This document shows, piece by piece, positions 46,546-59,206 of a DNA stretch of 64,000 nucleotides. Origin of the DNA: Rhizopus arrhizus (Eukaryota; Mucoromycota; Mucoromycetes; Mucorales; Rhizopodaceae); NCBI GenBank assembly GCA_024220505.1, contig JAKZZE010000028.1, positions 310,001 through 374,000 of the forward strand, read 5' to 3'. The translations under genes and the position numbers were made by a program. The number at the start of each line of letters is the position of its first letter. The stretch's first letter is position 1. A model generated the notes under the pieces. The model did not search any database, was not told where the DNA came from, and worked only from the letters and a program-made list of their open reading frames with translations.

Positions 46546-47400
46546 CTACCAATGTTGACGTAACAAAGACCGAAAATGTGTTACATACTCTTTGAGCCAC
46601 GCTTTATTTTCCAAATAAATAGAGTAACAATAAAATAATAATTTCTTCATATCTTCTAAGCATTCTTTCAATTTTTTTTTTTTTGTCTTAGGGTTGGGAT
46701 AATGCTTGTTCTACCAAAAAGGGCGATACCATGGGCGAGTATGTATCACATTTTCTGTCTTTGTTACGTCAACGTTGGTATTACCTGTCGTACCTAAACT
46801 AATCCCAGTTGACTCCAATGTGATACTGTTCTCCTTTGAAGAAAAAAATGGCGACTGACAGCAGGACTGGATGATGCTTGTGAGGATGGCTTGTAATAAA
46901 AATTTTCAAAAGCGCAAGAGTTCAAACTCCAGTTGACATGTTTCTTGATGTCTTGTGTTGAATGTCCAAGTTCTACAGCGTTTGTACTCGAAGCGGATCT
47001 GGTAGAGTGTGCTTGAAAATAAGTGGTATCAACACCAGCTGGTTCCATCGCGATCTTGATTCAATTTGCAATAGTAGTAGGTTGAATTGATAAAGTAGTG
47101 ATGTCTGCTTGTTCAAGGTAAGTTAAGAATAATGTAGGATCGATTGGCAACGTATTTCGAAAGTTTGCGGTTCTCGTTATGAATTCACCTAGAGTCCTTA
47201 CGGGACACAGCTCTGTATCGGTCTATTCGCCTAGAGTGATCGATTTTACTTGGTCTTCTTTAGGTTCTCTTGCATGGATGGTGACACTTGACCTTGATTT
47301 TTCAGTTCGGGATTGTATATCTCGATATTGCAGTCTGCCGATATCTGATCTGGGTCTTCACATGGTGGCCAATCAACTACAGACCGCATTCATATGATTA
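46546..47400 (-). mobile_element. Decayed DIRS element end with tyrosine recombinase remnant
   Basis: Minus strand: RPRSDIGRLQYRDIQS, a region with three stops, TLPIDPTLFLTYLEQADI, then FQAHSTRSASSTNAVELGH, HVNWSLNSCAFENFYYKP, the catalytic end of a DIRS tyrosine recombinase. At the 3' side, 46737-46782 (GAGTATGTATCACATTTTCTG onward) is complementary to 46551-46592, the ICR and outer-tip arrangement of DIRS. The terminal repeat contains GAGCCACGCTTTATTTTCC, also present in the intact DIRS at 24 kb, so they are related families. gag and RT are gone. Stops include positions where Gln and Trp stand in the intact copy. Confidence 0.85.
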
Positions 47401-48248
47401 CCAACCTTCTTTTCATTCTTGAGTTGGTCAAGAAGAGCTTCGCGCTATTGAAATAATTCGGGAATCTTTTCAGTAAACGCCTTAACTCATTTGGAGTGGT
47501 GGGGCATATTAACTCAAAGTAAGCTCGCTTGATATAACAATCCTCAAAGTAAGCCAAAGGTTGAAAATGAATTTTTAAATTTAAAAAAGGGGGTATGTTT
47601 TGTTAATGAACCATTTTTTATATAGTATACTGTGTATCATGGTCATCATGATCTTACCATGATATCTAATATAAAATTGGTATGGCAACTCGGATCTCTC
47701 GGCCTTCTTGAGCTCTAACAACTTCAATAATTGATGTATCAGTTTTTCTTCATCACTTTTTGCTTTCTCAGTACCCTATTAGAGTCGATTCCGCCAGAGA
47801 GTTCAGTGAATAAAGGGAGTTATCAGCTTATTTTTTTTACTAGGAACGCTACACCATCCCATTTAAAGTCACCAGTCAAAGACGCTTGTTTCTGAACTCT
47901 ATGTCGTTTGTAAGTTGTAGAGATAGATGAGCAAGTGTTGAGTTGACAATTATACGTATCACTGCCTATTGATTATACCGTTGCAGTCAACAGACAAATG
48001 ATGAAGAATGGGAATCGTGGAGAGAAAAACAGTGTTTCTCTCCAGTGGTTGTTGATGCATGGGATTTCTTGAACTATCGATCAAAATAAGGCTGTGATTG
48101 TTGAATTCAAAAAGGGAAAGTTAGCTTATTGGTATGTGTTGATGTTACAAAAATGAACAACTTACGAAGGTGTGCACATCAGTTTTGTGAAATTGAGGTC
48201 GGTGTGAACTGCAAGATCAAAAGGTTCTTGTGAAGCAAAAGATCTGAT
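47401..48248. other. Unassigned region, possibly decayed element flank
   Basis: No open frame of note. A short direct repeat around CTCAAAGTAAGC (47513 and 47542) is visible. Nothing named. Confidence 0.35.
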
Positions 48249-48660
48249 TCAATTTCTCGTCACTCTTGCACTTGATGCACAGCTGTCTAGTTTATTAAGC
48301 AATGACTGACAGGCATCGGTGAGAGGCTTATGAGGAAGTTGAGTGAGGTCAGTGAAACTACGAAGAGTTTCATAATGATGGCTGGAGCCGTCCTTGTCCA
48401 AGAATATAGACTTTTCATCTAATCTACATAAAGCAAAAAAGAAGTTATTAAACATAACAATCGATTTAAAACTCAACAAACGTACTCCTCAAAGGTACAA
48501 TCCTCTAGATCTTCAATTACTTTTTCACTGGTATCTATAAAATTATCATTTGTTGAATTACTACCAACTCCGTCACTGTCAGAATTGGAATTCATTAAAC
48601 AACCATCTATTGCAGCAGCCAAATCTTGATACCTGTTTTTTAACTTATCCACAGATAGAT
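48249..48660 (-). CDS. Hypothetical protein fragment with one intron
   Basis: A coding-like stretch from about 48655 (LSVDKLKNRYQDLAAAIDGC) runs through an acidic Ser/Asn-rich segment to LEDCTFEE. A GTACGT donor at about 48488 and TATGTAG acceptor near 48425 join it in phase to LDEKSIFLDKDGSSHHYETLRSF and a C-terminus ending SSARVTRN at 48249. No family recognised. The 5' end is unclear; TATATAA-like sequence near 48680 could be a promoter. It may be a real small gene or the end of a longer broken one. Confidence 0.4.
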
Positions 48661-48669
48661 ACTTTTACT

Positions 48670-50336
48670 GACAACCCTATATAAAGCGCCGTCAATACCT
48701 TTTTGTTCAAAAAAGCACTCTTGAATATTCTAATGAACATGTGGCCAATATCCCAGTTTGCAGACGAAATGGAATTTGATGCTTGATTTATCAATGCTGC
48801 TAATCATCATATCAATTAGATCAAACTTCAGACTCATGTGAATAAGAGACATGCTACTGCTGTTTTCCATATGTCCAAAGAGACATTGAAAGCTTCTTGG
48901 TTGTCAAAGGAGACGCGATACTTTACATCTGAACACCGTAAAACAAAAACGGTAAAGAAGCAGCCAAGGTGTCGGTATTAAAATACTTACCTTCTAGTGA
49001 AGCATCTGAATCAATTGAAGCAACTACTAAAAAAGAAAGGAGAGGAACAAAGAAATCTTTTATAAAGTCTTTTAAGTTGTTAAAAATTGTTTAAAGAGGT
49101 TCGATTACACATCACAAATAAGGTATGCAACATTCATAACAACAGTCGTCATACGCAAAGAAAAAAAAATTGCAAGTGCGAACAATAACTTGAATTTTAA
49201 AGATTATTTATAAAGTCCATTTGAGCGCGTGATGTTTATCAGATTTGTTCGCTCAGAGTCGTTCAATATGGGGTAAAGGAAAGAGAGACTAAAAAACCCC
49301 TTTGGGATCAAGGATAAAAAAAAAAGAGGTCAATAGAGCAGTATTTGGAAAATAGTAACATCTTTCATACTTCAAGAACCAATTTAGAAGGAGCTGACCA
49401 TGTGAAGATCTGATACAAGTGTCTATAGGGGGTGGTCACGATGATCCAGTTCAAGTAAGATTGAACAGATGATTGGTCAATGAAGGATCTGCGAATTTAA
49501 AGCCGCTATGCACAAAAAATAAAATAAAAAAAAAACAGGCGTAAATGTATACATAATTTTCAAAAAGACATCAGCTGGAAATATCAAGCCAAAATGCCAA
49601 GGTTCTAAGAACCAGCACACAGGTAAGTCCAATAGATTTTCAAGATAGAGAAAGATCAGAGATTGAAGTTGATATAAAAGATATATTTTTTCTGACTTGA
49701 TGGCTAAGAAGAATTTAATTATTTTCCCAAAAATCTTGAATTTCAAACACAAATGACTGTAAGGAATTATGCCCAGTGAAATGTTCAAGAGCAGAGAGAT
49801 GATCTGCAAATGGAATCTATTGCATAGCCTGTCAAAGAAGGATAGAAAAAAAAAAAGGAAGGTAAATTGAATAGGATAGATAATAAAATTCCAAAAGAAG
49901 ATGAGTTTCTATTTCGCTTTATTCTAACCTTTAAGCTGTACATACAGTTGATCTATGCATTTGTTTACAAGAAGCAATCTGCATATTAATTACAATTCAT
50001 TCTTCAAAACATTCCATCGTTTCAAAGTAAACAGGGCAGTGAAGCATGTTTTATGTTGATCAAGGGCAGAATGGCTATAATTTCTTTTTAAAAAAAAATC
50101 ACAGTAGCCGTATTTATGAAATTCACGTAATGATGATTGTATAGAATTCAATCTTGTCCAAGACAAGGAAGTGATGATTTATGTAAGAATAAAGATGGTA
50201 TCAACAGGTTTACTAACAGCAAAAGATCATCCAATGTACCTATTTGGATCATGCAAAGACTCTCTGCTTCCAAACATAAAGCATTCATCAGTAAATAGAG
50301 TAAAGATGCTACTTTTATAACACACTCAGGCTCTGG

Positions 50337-50405
<69 letters not shown>

Positions 50406-51733
50406 CCCAGTGGAAAGAGATAGCGTAAATAAAGGATAGATAAAGTGATTGATTTGTTTTCACTGTTTTGATTATCCTAGGAATAAGACAAGTCAAGGAG
50501 GGGATAAGTGTTCATCTTCAGTTTGAAAACAAGTCCAACGCAATGAGCCAACAAGATGACGCATGCATATCAAAAAGGGGGTTTTTAAGTTAACCAATCA
50601 TGTACTTTAAAGCAGGTTAGTAAAGAAGAGGGAGAGAGTGCATAAGACGGAGATGGATAGACAAAGATAGTTTGAGTAAAGGACGAGTGTTTTGTAGGTC
50701 AATGACACGAATGATTTATAAAAGACGAATGATCTCCATGGTTCACTCTGACCTTTAAATGCTCGGAAGGGCGATTAAGGTGAGAAGAAAGTGTTGAAAA
50801 GGTTGATGTTGAAAGCGATTGGGATGAAACATGAAATCTTGATCACAAAAATCTATACGGATTTGTAGTGACTAAAAAAAATGAAAACAATGAGTAATCA
50901 TACTAAGATGACAATAAACAACACTCTTTCAAAATCACACAAAGTGAACATGCAACAATTTCAACTCAAAGGACAGCAGTTGATGGAACAGGAAAGGGGA
51001 GCGATGTTCTTTTTAGAAAGGATAGTTTTTATTGTAAAAGAGTTTATTGTTTGAATCAACAGGTCAAAAGTAGAGCACGGACAAGAAGAGCAAAGAGGCA
51101 AAGAGGATGAATAAAACCAGTTGGGAGGGGTCATTGATGAAACGGGCCCTGACTTGTGTCTTTATCAGTTTCACTCGGGGTTGAAGTGGATAGGTACGGT
51201 GATAAATAAAAGGTCAGATAAAAGGAATTGCATCATAACGATTGAAATCAAAGACCATTCTTCTTTTTCACTGAATATGAAACATGAAAGAGGAAAAAGA
51301 GATTGTGATTTGAGTATGAATGTGTCACTTTAGAGCCTATTTGATCATGAATTGAATTATGAACTGAACACATTACGTATGAAAAGAGAGTCCAACACTG
51401 TCTGTGCTTCATCGTACCGATGATGCTACACAAAGGTCCCGATTGTTCTCTCTTTACCTTCATCCGATATATAAAAAAAGGGAGGTAAAGACTGCGAGGT
51501 AGAAAAAAAAATAAAGTTTATTTCTGTAGAGAAGGTTCTAGGTCTACTTTAGATGTGAATTGAATTGTTTCAGAAAAAAAAAGAGGGGGGGGGGGCAGAA
51601 AGAGAAAATTGTAAAACAAATAAAACAAATTTATAGAGTCTAATAATAATGAAATAAGTGAAAATAATTTTGAAATGAACCAATTTATTTATAAACAAAA
51701 TGAATAAAGTAAAGATTCTACTCCATTCCCCGC

Positions 51734-51771
<38 letters not shown>

Positions 51772-52776
51772 CCATTCAAGAATGAAGGTAGTCTGAGTAT
51801 TCTAAGAAGTACCCAAAAAAAAAAAAAAAAACTTTTTTTAATCCTAAATAGAGTTATTAATAGTTGATTGAACAATCTGTTTTGTAGCACACTACTTTAT
51901 TCTAATTGCAGTCATCTCGATCACTTTCATAAGCCAAAGTTTATGTTGACAACTGAATTGTCCCATTCTTCTTCCCATCGTTTCTTTAACATGTTTTATT
52001 CTTTTTATTTCGTGATGATCAAAATATTATTGTTACCAAAACTAATAAAAAAAAAAAAAAAGAGAGAGAGAGAGAGGTGATCAGATCCCAAAGAAATTTT
52101 CCAATATTTTTCCATCCCTTTTTCCCTAATTTTCTTTCTCTGCTGTAAGTGAGTGTATAAATAAAGCATGATAACAATCTGGATGACCACCTGATCTTCT
52201 GCGTCATTCGGAATAGTTTCCATAAAAAGCTGCAAAAGAACCCGGTGACAGGCAGTGGATTGTCAGATTTTGAGTGTTTGTGCATAAACGGTAAATTAGA
52301 AAGGGGGAGAAGCGGCAGAAGCTTATCCAATTTATGCAAAGTTTTGAAAGCTGGGTACACAACCGAAAGCAAGGAGAAAGGTTGCCATCTTTCGGAACCT
52401 GAAAAGGGTTGTCAAAAGAAAAAAGGAAGGCCAGGTTGAATTCATCCCGTCCTTTTTTTTTTTTTTTTTTTTTTTTTGTTTGTTTAATGGGATTCCTAAA
52501 CTATCGATGCATAGGAATCAAAAAAAAATTCATAAAAAAAAAAGGGGGGGGGGGAGGGGTGAGAGAGGGAATGAAAAAAAGGTAGATCGAAAGGGAACAG
52601 AAAGATTATTTGTTTGTTTTTATTTATTTTTATTATTTTTTCAGACTTCTCAAATAATGTATAAATAACCTTTTGTTCCAATCTTGATTTCCTTTTCTTC
52701 CTTGCCCCCTTTTTTTTTATTTTTTAAATAATTTATATTCAAACTCACTGGAATAATAATAATAAAAAAAAAAGGA
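48670..52776. other. About 4 kb gene-poor region
   Basis: No convincing coding sequence on either strand. It contains long homopolymers (68 A at 50337-50404, T/A runs near 51737-51770 and 51815-51830, G runs near 51585 and 52545) and purine-rich DNA. It lies upstream of the ankyrin-repeat gene and could be a long 5' regulatory or untranslated region; that is inference. Confidence 0.5.
50337..50404. repeat. 68-nt A run
   Basis: Longest uninterrupted homopolymer in the window. Confidence 0.95.
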
Positions 52777-53625
52777 ATGAAGGTGGACACAGGTCAACCA
52801 CCACCGCCACACAAAGGTTGTAACTCCAACACATGCTGTTCACCAGCAAGACTCTGGCGTACTCTTCAAAATTTAATTAAAGATGACAACCGAAAAAATC
52901 TCTTGGCTTTCTTTAAAGATCCTCGTCAAGAACACATCCTTCGTGTCGCACTCACTCAACGAGTCGCGAACGATCCAAGCTCTTTACCTGCCTCTCACAG
53001 ACATACTCTCGTCAGGTTCTCCAACAGTCAACTGGCATCAGAAGCTCAAAGGATCCTAGGCAAATCACTGACCGATCTGAATGCGTTACAACTCGCATTA
53101 TTAACAAGCTCTGAATCGACCGCTCTCCTCTTGCTCAATCAACTCAAGATACATGCCAAGCCAGCTGAACTCAAACTTTTTATTCATCATCTCTATGGCC
53201 AAGGCAATTCTTCACTTCACCTCGCCGTCTTTCTGAACAGACCTCGAGTCGTCAAGGCCTTGATTGACTTGGGTGCCTCTGCTGACTGTCTGAACGGACG
53301 AAAGAAGAACTTGATGGATTGCTGTCGTGATCCGTCCATGGTCAATCTGCTTCAGTCTTTTTCAAAAAAGAAAAAAGTGATTCAGAAACAAGATTCACCC
53401 AAGAAAGAAGAGGTCAGTCCGGTCTTGATACCACCCACTGCCAGCCAAAAAGAAATTCAATTGTTGGATCCCTTGTTGTTCTTTGAAAATCATCAACTCA
53501 ATTCTTATTTAATTCATGTCCATTATCTTTGTTTACAAACGATAATTCATCATGCATTCTATCAATCCATCATTCAATTACCTCAGCAAAAGAAACCACC
53601 CGACATAACCTCTCTTTGCTATTAA
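52777..53625 (+). CDS. Ankyrin-repeat protein
   Basis: Intronless, 282 residues. The N-terminus is Pro/Cys-rich (TGQPPPPHKGCNSNTCC). A helical region follows with LWRTLQNLIKDDNRKNLLAFFKDP. Two or three ankyrin units are visible: LNALQLALLTSSESTALLLLNQL, GNSSLHLAVFLNRPRVVKALIDLGASADCLNG (the best, with the xTxLHLA and VxxLIxxGA signatures) and a degenerate KKNLMDCCRDPSMVNLLQSF. A basic KKKK patch and a hydrophobic tail follow. Ankyrin repeats mediate protein binding; partner unknown. It is likely regulated by the long upstream gene-free region. Confidence 0.75.
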   Translation: MKVDTGQPPPPHKGCNSNTCCSPARLWRTLQNLIKDDNRKNLLAFFKDPRQEHILRVALTQRVANDPSSLPASHRHTLVRFSNSQLASEAQRILGKSLTDLNALQLALLTSSESTALLLLNQLKIHAKPAELKLFIHHLYGQGNSSLHLAVFLNRPRVVKALIDLGASADCLNGRKKNLMDCCRDPSMVNLLQSFSKKKKVIQKQDSPKKEEVSPVLIPPTASQKEIQLLDPLLFFENHQLNSYLIHVHYLCLQTIIHHAFYQSIIQLPQQKKPPDITSLCY

Positions 53626-53792
53626 CAATCCCCATCCCTTTCCTTTCTTGAAAATCTATGTATATTTTCTTCCCCTTCACTTTTTATATAACTTTTTTTT
53701 GTGTGTGATTATTTTTTAAAAAAAAGAAATTTATGCCCCCCATCCCTCCCTTTAAATATTCTGGAACTTTTACATATTTACTCTGTAGACAA

Positions 53793-53828
<36 letters not shown>

Positions 53829-54246
53829 CTCAACCCTTTCCTTTTTTTCAAACTATTTTATACAGGAACTGTAGATAAACTATTTATGGTATATAACCCA
53901 AATGTCTTCAATAAAAAATCATTCGTTATTCAACCCACTTTTTCTATAAGAGATCTTTATATTCTAATCTTTTTTCTTTATTGTATCATAAAATGGAAGG
54001 GAAAGGGGTGGGGGGAAAGAGGAAAGGCATATGATTTCATAAAAAAGCTAAAATGCTTCATTTATTTACAACTGCTACTTTAAAAAGTTTCTTTTTCTTC
54101 TTCTTTTCTGGTTGCTGTAATGATTTTTTTTTTAAAAAAAAAAAAAAAAGAAAGGGGGGGGGGGAGGGGAATACGAATTATGTAAAATGCATTGGGATTC
54201 AAAGGTGTGGAGGAAAGGAAGAGATGTAAAATAGATAAATTACTTT

Positions 54247-54277
<31 letters not shown>

Positions 54278-54361
54278 AGATGAACGGGCTATCTTGTATG
54301 TTCAATAAAAAAAAAAGTGTTTATATGTAAAAAGGATTGAAGAAAGTATGAAATGCAAGAG
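53626..54361. other. Intergenic region between convergent genes
   Basis: Contains A runs (53797-53824, 54135-54149), a G-rich tract (54154-54170) and a (GT)n microsatellite near 54253-54277. No gene recognised. Confidence 0.55.
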
Positions 54362-57300
54362 TTAATTGAGAAACAGTTCCTTTTGAGCTTTTGGTCTGCC
54401 TCTTTTACTCATCGTATTTGCTTTTTTTCTAGGCTTCTTTTTATCTTCATCGTCCTCATCTTCAAATCCATAAAATGTTTTTGCTCTACGTGCACTTCTC
54501 GTATCGGACGAATACATCTTCCACTCTCCAATAAGACCTTCCTTTATCGGCTCTTGACTGATCCAATCCAATATATCTCTTGCCGTCTCACGATCCTGTG
54601 GCCTGGTCCTCAGACATTTCAGCAATAACTGTCGACTGAGCTCACCATGAACTTCTCCTTCAAGTGCTCGCTGAATACGATAATCATCCTGGGCTACATA
54701 TCTTAGTCCTTGAAGGTCTGTATCCAAAATACCACGCCATGGTTCTGTATCCGTAAACACTTTCCAGATCATCACCCCAATCGAATACATGTCTTCTGCT
54801 TGTGGATGAATCAACCAGGGAAGAACTTGGTTATCTGATCTCGTCTTGGGTAGTGTTTGAATCGATCTGTGTTTCAACCTTTATCAATCCCATCCTCTCT
54901 CTCTCTTTTCCCTTTCACTTACCTATACATCCGATAGCCATGATCTGGCTTTCCTTTTACCCAAGGCAGTGTCTCACACCACGTATCTAATTCTTCCTTT
55001 GTCTCTGGTACAACATCACCATCATACTCCCACTCTGCTCTAGGCACATCCACAAACCAATCACGAACATCTTCTGGTTGACAAAACACGGCCTTTCCGA
55101 AATCAATCAAATACAGACACACCTTCTCACTTCCATCTTCTAAATATTGACCTTCGACCGTGTTGACCATGATGTTCACCTCTGAAAGATCTCGGTGGGC
55201 AAGACCTGCTTCATGAATGGTCTTCATACATACCAGCATTTGATAGATCACATCATATTTCTGATAAGCTGATAGACGGTGGTGTGTGTGTACATGTGTA
55301 TATTGCTTCAAGGTCGTTTGGTATCTAAAGAACATCAACCCTCAGTCTTCATCCTCTCCCTCCCATCTTTCTTTTCCTACCTTTCCATCGACAAACCAGC
55401 CACATCACCATTATCATTAAACAAGATTTCCCGTGCTTGTGCCATATGGGGTAGATTTCTCAATTTCCTAATAAAAAGAAAAAGTATCAGTGACTGTTTC
55501 TCATCGAATCCGTGTCTACTTGCATCAAACAGGCCACTTCAGTGATACGTTGATACATCGTCATCTGTCTAAATACTTGAACAACCGTATCTTGTAAAAA
55601 GTAGACTCGTTTAAAGAAACCTTCTGAACTTGGAATATGCCAATTGATATGTCCGTGATCTGAAATGTTTCTAATCATAATCCCTTTACTAGCACACACT
55701 ATAGAAAAAAAATAAATAAATTCCTTCATCATCCACAACCCTCTGCTTCCCTCCTTACCTTGAAACAATCTTTTCCAAACATCATGTGTTATTTCCCTTT
55801 GTCCCAATCGCTGCAGATTTGATATTTCTTGTGGATATTCACTCGTCGTTGATTTATCATATTTTGGTGTGGTCCCACTCGCCTTTTCATCATCCGATCC
55901 CTCATCTGCGTCCATCGCTTCTTCTTCCTGCGTCTTTCTTCTTATCCTTGGATAGGATTTGTTTCTGATCAAAGATTTGATATCCACCAGACGACCCGTG
56001 GGTGTGTCCACCGCGGGCGATAAGGACGATGAGGCCGAACTGGGCGCTGCCTCTTCCAGGGGCTCTGGGATTTCTGGTAACCCGAGAATCTGACGCACGA
56101 CTTTTTTGAGAAGTTTCTTGGTCATCGAGTGCCCACCTTTGCTGTCGACTGACATCTTCGAAGTCGCAAACATCCTCTTAAAGTAATCACGTTCAATGGC
56201 CTCATTCACCTCAAACACCATGTGTTGAACGACCCGGAGTGGTCTCAGATGGATCCAGGCCTTGGGTGCAAAATCCTCAGTGTATTCGTTGATTTGATCG
56301 ATATCAAATAGATCGCTTGCGGGATAGGCCAAGATCATGTCGGTCTCGATCCGAATCAACTTTGTCGATTTGACACGACTGGTCTTTGTGTTGTAAAAAA
56401 TAGCAAGTACTCCTTGAGAGCGGATCTGACGAAGTAGTGTTCGATTCTTGGCAATATAAAAACGAGGCACGATCGAGTGGTTGCTTTTAGGATCCGATTT
56501 CATCTGTTCCACAGCTTGAAAGAAGGGGCCGTTCAGCTGAAGATAGAGCAGCTTTTCATCCGTGAGACCTACCGGCTTGCGACCTTTGGGTTCTAAGGGT
56601 GAAAGAGCAGAGATGGCATAAACTGTGCTGTGTTCTGAAAAGACTTGTTCAAGGGGTGGATAAGAGAAATCGGATTCTTCTGGGAGCGTATTGGCAGGAT
56701 CAAACTTGAAATCATGTGAACCCGCGACTTGCTGTTGTTTTCTGTTGGTACTGTGGAAAGTGATCTTTGTTAGATATTTTTTAAAGCATCTCCATGTAGT
56801 GTCTATCTCTATTTACCTTATTTGCTTTTTAATGTCCACAACAATCTTATTAAATAATTTTTCCAAACAATCTGCATGTTTAGGTATCGTGCCTGTATTG
56901 TTGTGAAACGCTCTTGCATTTTTCCAAATCAGTCGAATGTCCTTTTCGAAACGAGCAAACTTTGTGTATTTGCCCGCCCAAACATTTTCCTCTATTGTCT
57001 GCAGATCCATCGGTTGTTTAATTTCCTGATGATAAACAAAGGCTGAGGTTGGCACAGGTTGAATGAACGGCCAACAATCGGGTGTGGACAAGAGCATGTT
57101 GATGATGAATCGATACAGCCTTAGAAATAAACGGGTGACGTTATGAGGTGGTTCATATTTCACTTGGGAAAGATCTGCAAAATGGTTGGATGTCAGCAAG
57201 GTCTGTTCAGGGCTGGTATCTGTCTTGGATGCTGGAAGAGACTGATCGGTGAGAACGGTATGGATAACGATATTCTTACTGCGGAGACCAGCGACAATCA

Positions 57301-58699
57301 TTCTTTGGAGGGCAACAAGATCGCCATTTGAAATTTGAGATCCCAGTGTCTGAGAGACTTCCTTGTCGCCAGAAGTTCCCAATACCATGGTCGTGATCAA
57401 CTGCATTGCTGCGACAGGTAACACTTGCTGCGAATCAGTTGGTAGTGGATCCTCGATCTGAACCTCAGGTAATTCTTCAAGTGAAAGATAGACACCCAAC
57501 GTTCGAAGAGTTGCTACTGTAAGTCGTCGTAAGCTGCTGACATCCAGATCAGGTTTCATCGGGTCTTTTGGATCGTCATAAAAGGATGGATCAACTTCCT
57601 TTCGCTTAGAGATATGAATCCGTAACTGAGGTCTAGGTGGGATCGGTTTTCTTACAGACACAGGAGATCCTGTGTTCATTCTCATAAAACCTGGCAACAA
57701 GGGTCCACCCGATGGCATTGGCGCTGTCAGAGGGTTACCACCATTTGTCATTGGTGTCGGATTCGATGAAGTAGGCAAAGGAGTTGTTAATTGTCTAAAA
57801 AGCATGGATGATGGTAAAGTGTTTGGTGGAGGCATCGTCATTGAAGATCGCGTATTGTTGGGCAGTGGCAATCGAACGGTTGTCAAGGTAGGTGTGGCTG
57901 ATAAAGATATGGGTACAAGTGGAGCTGGTGGTACTGATTCATGGCTTTTTTGATAGGGCGTTGTTGTCGTTGTAGGTGTTGATGTTGATGTTGTTACAGG
58001 TATGGGGCTGTTTGTGCTCATAGTAAGATGATTGTTATTGCTATTATTAGTAGTAGAAGTGGTAGTGCTATTGGGAGTAATATTAGCTTCTTGTATGGGT
58101 CTCTGTAGCTGTATAGGTGATGCATTAAAATATCCGCTAGAAGGTTGTTGTTGTTGTTGAGAAACAATAGGTAAAGAAGATGGGGCGGGTAATAGTTTAG
58201 GTCGAATTGCCTGGGATCTGTCATTCTGTTCGTCAAAGGAAGGAGAGCTTGATCGTTTTTCTGGTACGTTCGCTGTTTCCGAAGGTGATGATGTTGTCAT
58301 ATCATTATCATCCTTTGTAGCATTCAAAAGCGACTCTAATAGTAAGTTATCGGATGAAACATCTTGATTTGCCTCATTCTGAATATCAGCTGAAATAAAA
58401 GGAGAGATAGTATAAGTGAAAAAAAATAAAAAAAGACTTTTTCTTTATATGTATTTAAGCCTACCCTGTTGTTGCATTGCCATGCTTTCAAGAAACAGTT
58501 TCTCTACCAGCTCGTCCGAATCAGGAAAGTCGGTTGATGTTGACTGGTTAAATTCATTAAAGGACTCGGGTGCATCGTTATCGTTTGCCGGCATTAAAGA
58601 GTCTAAAGACTGAAATTTCCATAACATTTGCATATTGTCTACAAAGCCGTTGACTCCAACAGGAGAATCACTGTTTTCCCGTAAGGTCCAATCATCCAT
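54362..58699 (-). CDS. Predicted bromodomain - protein kinase fusion protein
   Basis: Seven exons: 58699-58465, 58389-56817, 56750-55759, 55698-55520, 55467-55381, 55324-54923 and 54878-54362, about 1,327 residues. Residues 1-490 are low-complexity Ser/Thr/Asn/Pro. A bromodomain (about 496-602) shows PVPTSAFVYHQEIKQPMDL, YTKFARFEKDIRLIWKNARAFH (acetyl-lysine pocket Asn). The frame then crosses a 66-nt intron into an unrecognised region (LLYLQLNGPFFQAVEQMKS onward). A kinase domain follows with TEVACLMQ (helix C Glu), AHRDLSEVNIMV, YLIDFGKAVF and EDMYSIGVMIWKVF; no clear beta-3 Lys is seen. The C-terminus is basic (RKKANTMSKRGRPKAQ). The exon 4-5 join is off by one base with canonical splice sites. 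It could link acetyl-lysine reading to phosphorylation in chromatin; that is inference. Confidence 0.75.
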
Positions 58700-59200
58700 T
58701 ATAAATTACTTGTTTATTTCTTTTGTAGGAGAAGAAAAAAGAAGGTTGATCGCTTTTTTAAAAAAAAGAAAGAACAAGTATAGTTGAATTAATGTTTAAG
58801 GAAAAAGAACAAAAAAAAAAGAAAAAGATAAATTTTTATAAAATTAACCTTTTTTTTGTTTAAACGAAAAAGGTAGAATTATTGTATTTTACCACAAAAA
58901 TTTTCAAAATTATGCCAAATTTTGTTGGTTCTCAATATGAAAAGAGCTTGTAATGATTTATATGGAAATTGGCCATCGTTTATTTATCAAACTTAAAATA
59001 TATCTTAAAAATCGATTCAAATTACAATATTATTTCTCTTTCTCAAATTTGTATGCTTTGATTAGCATTTACCCTTTAAGCTACAAATAGTAATTATTTC
59101 TTTTCTTCTTTTAAATACAACTCTAGTAATTATTTTTTTATCTACAGTACATCAATTCAAAGAGCTACTGATTTGATATGTAACAACATTTTTTTTTTTT
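58700..59200. other. Promoter-side intergenic region
   Basis: AT-rich DNA upstream of the bromodomain gene and before the LINE. No gene recognised. Confidence 0.5.
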
Positions 59201-59206
59201 TGTGCA

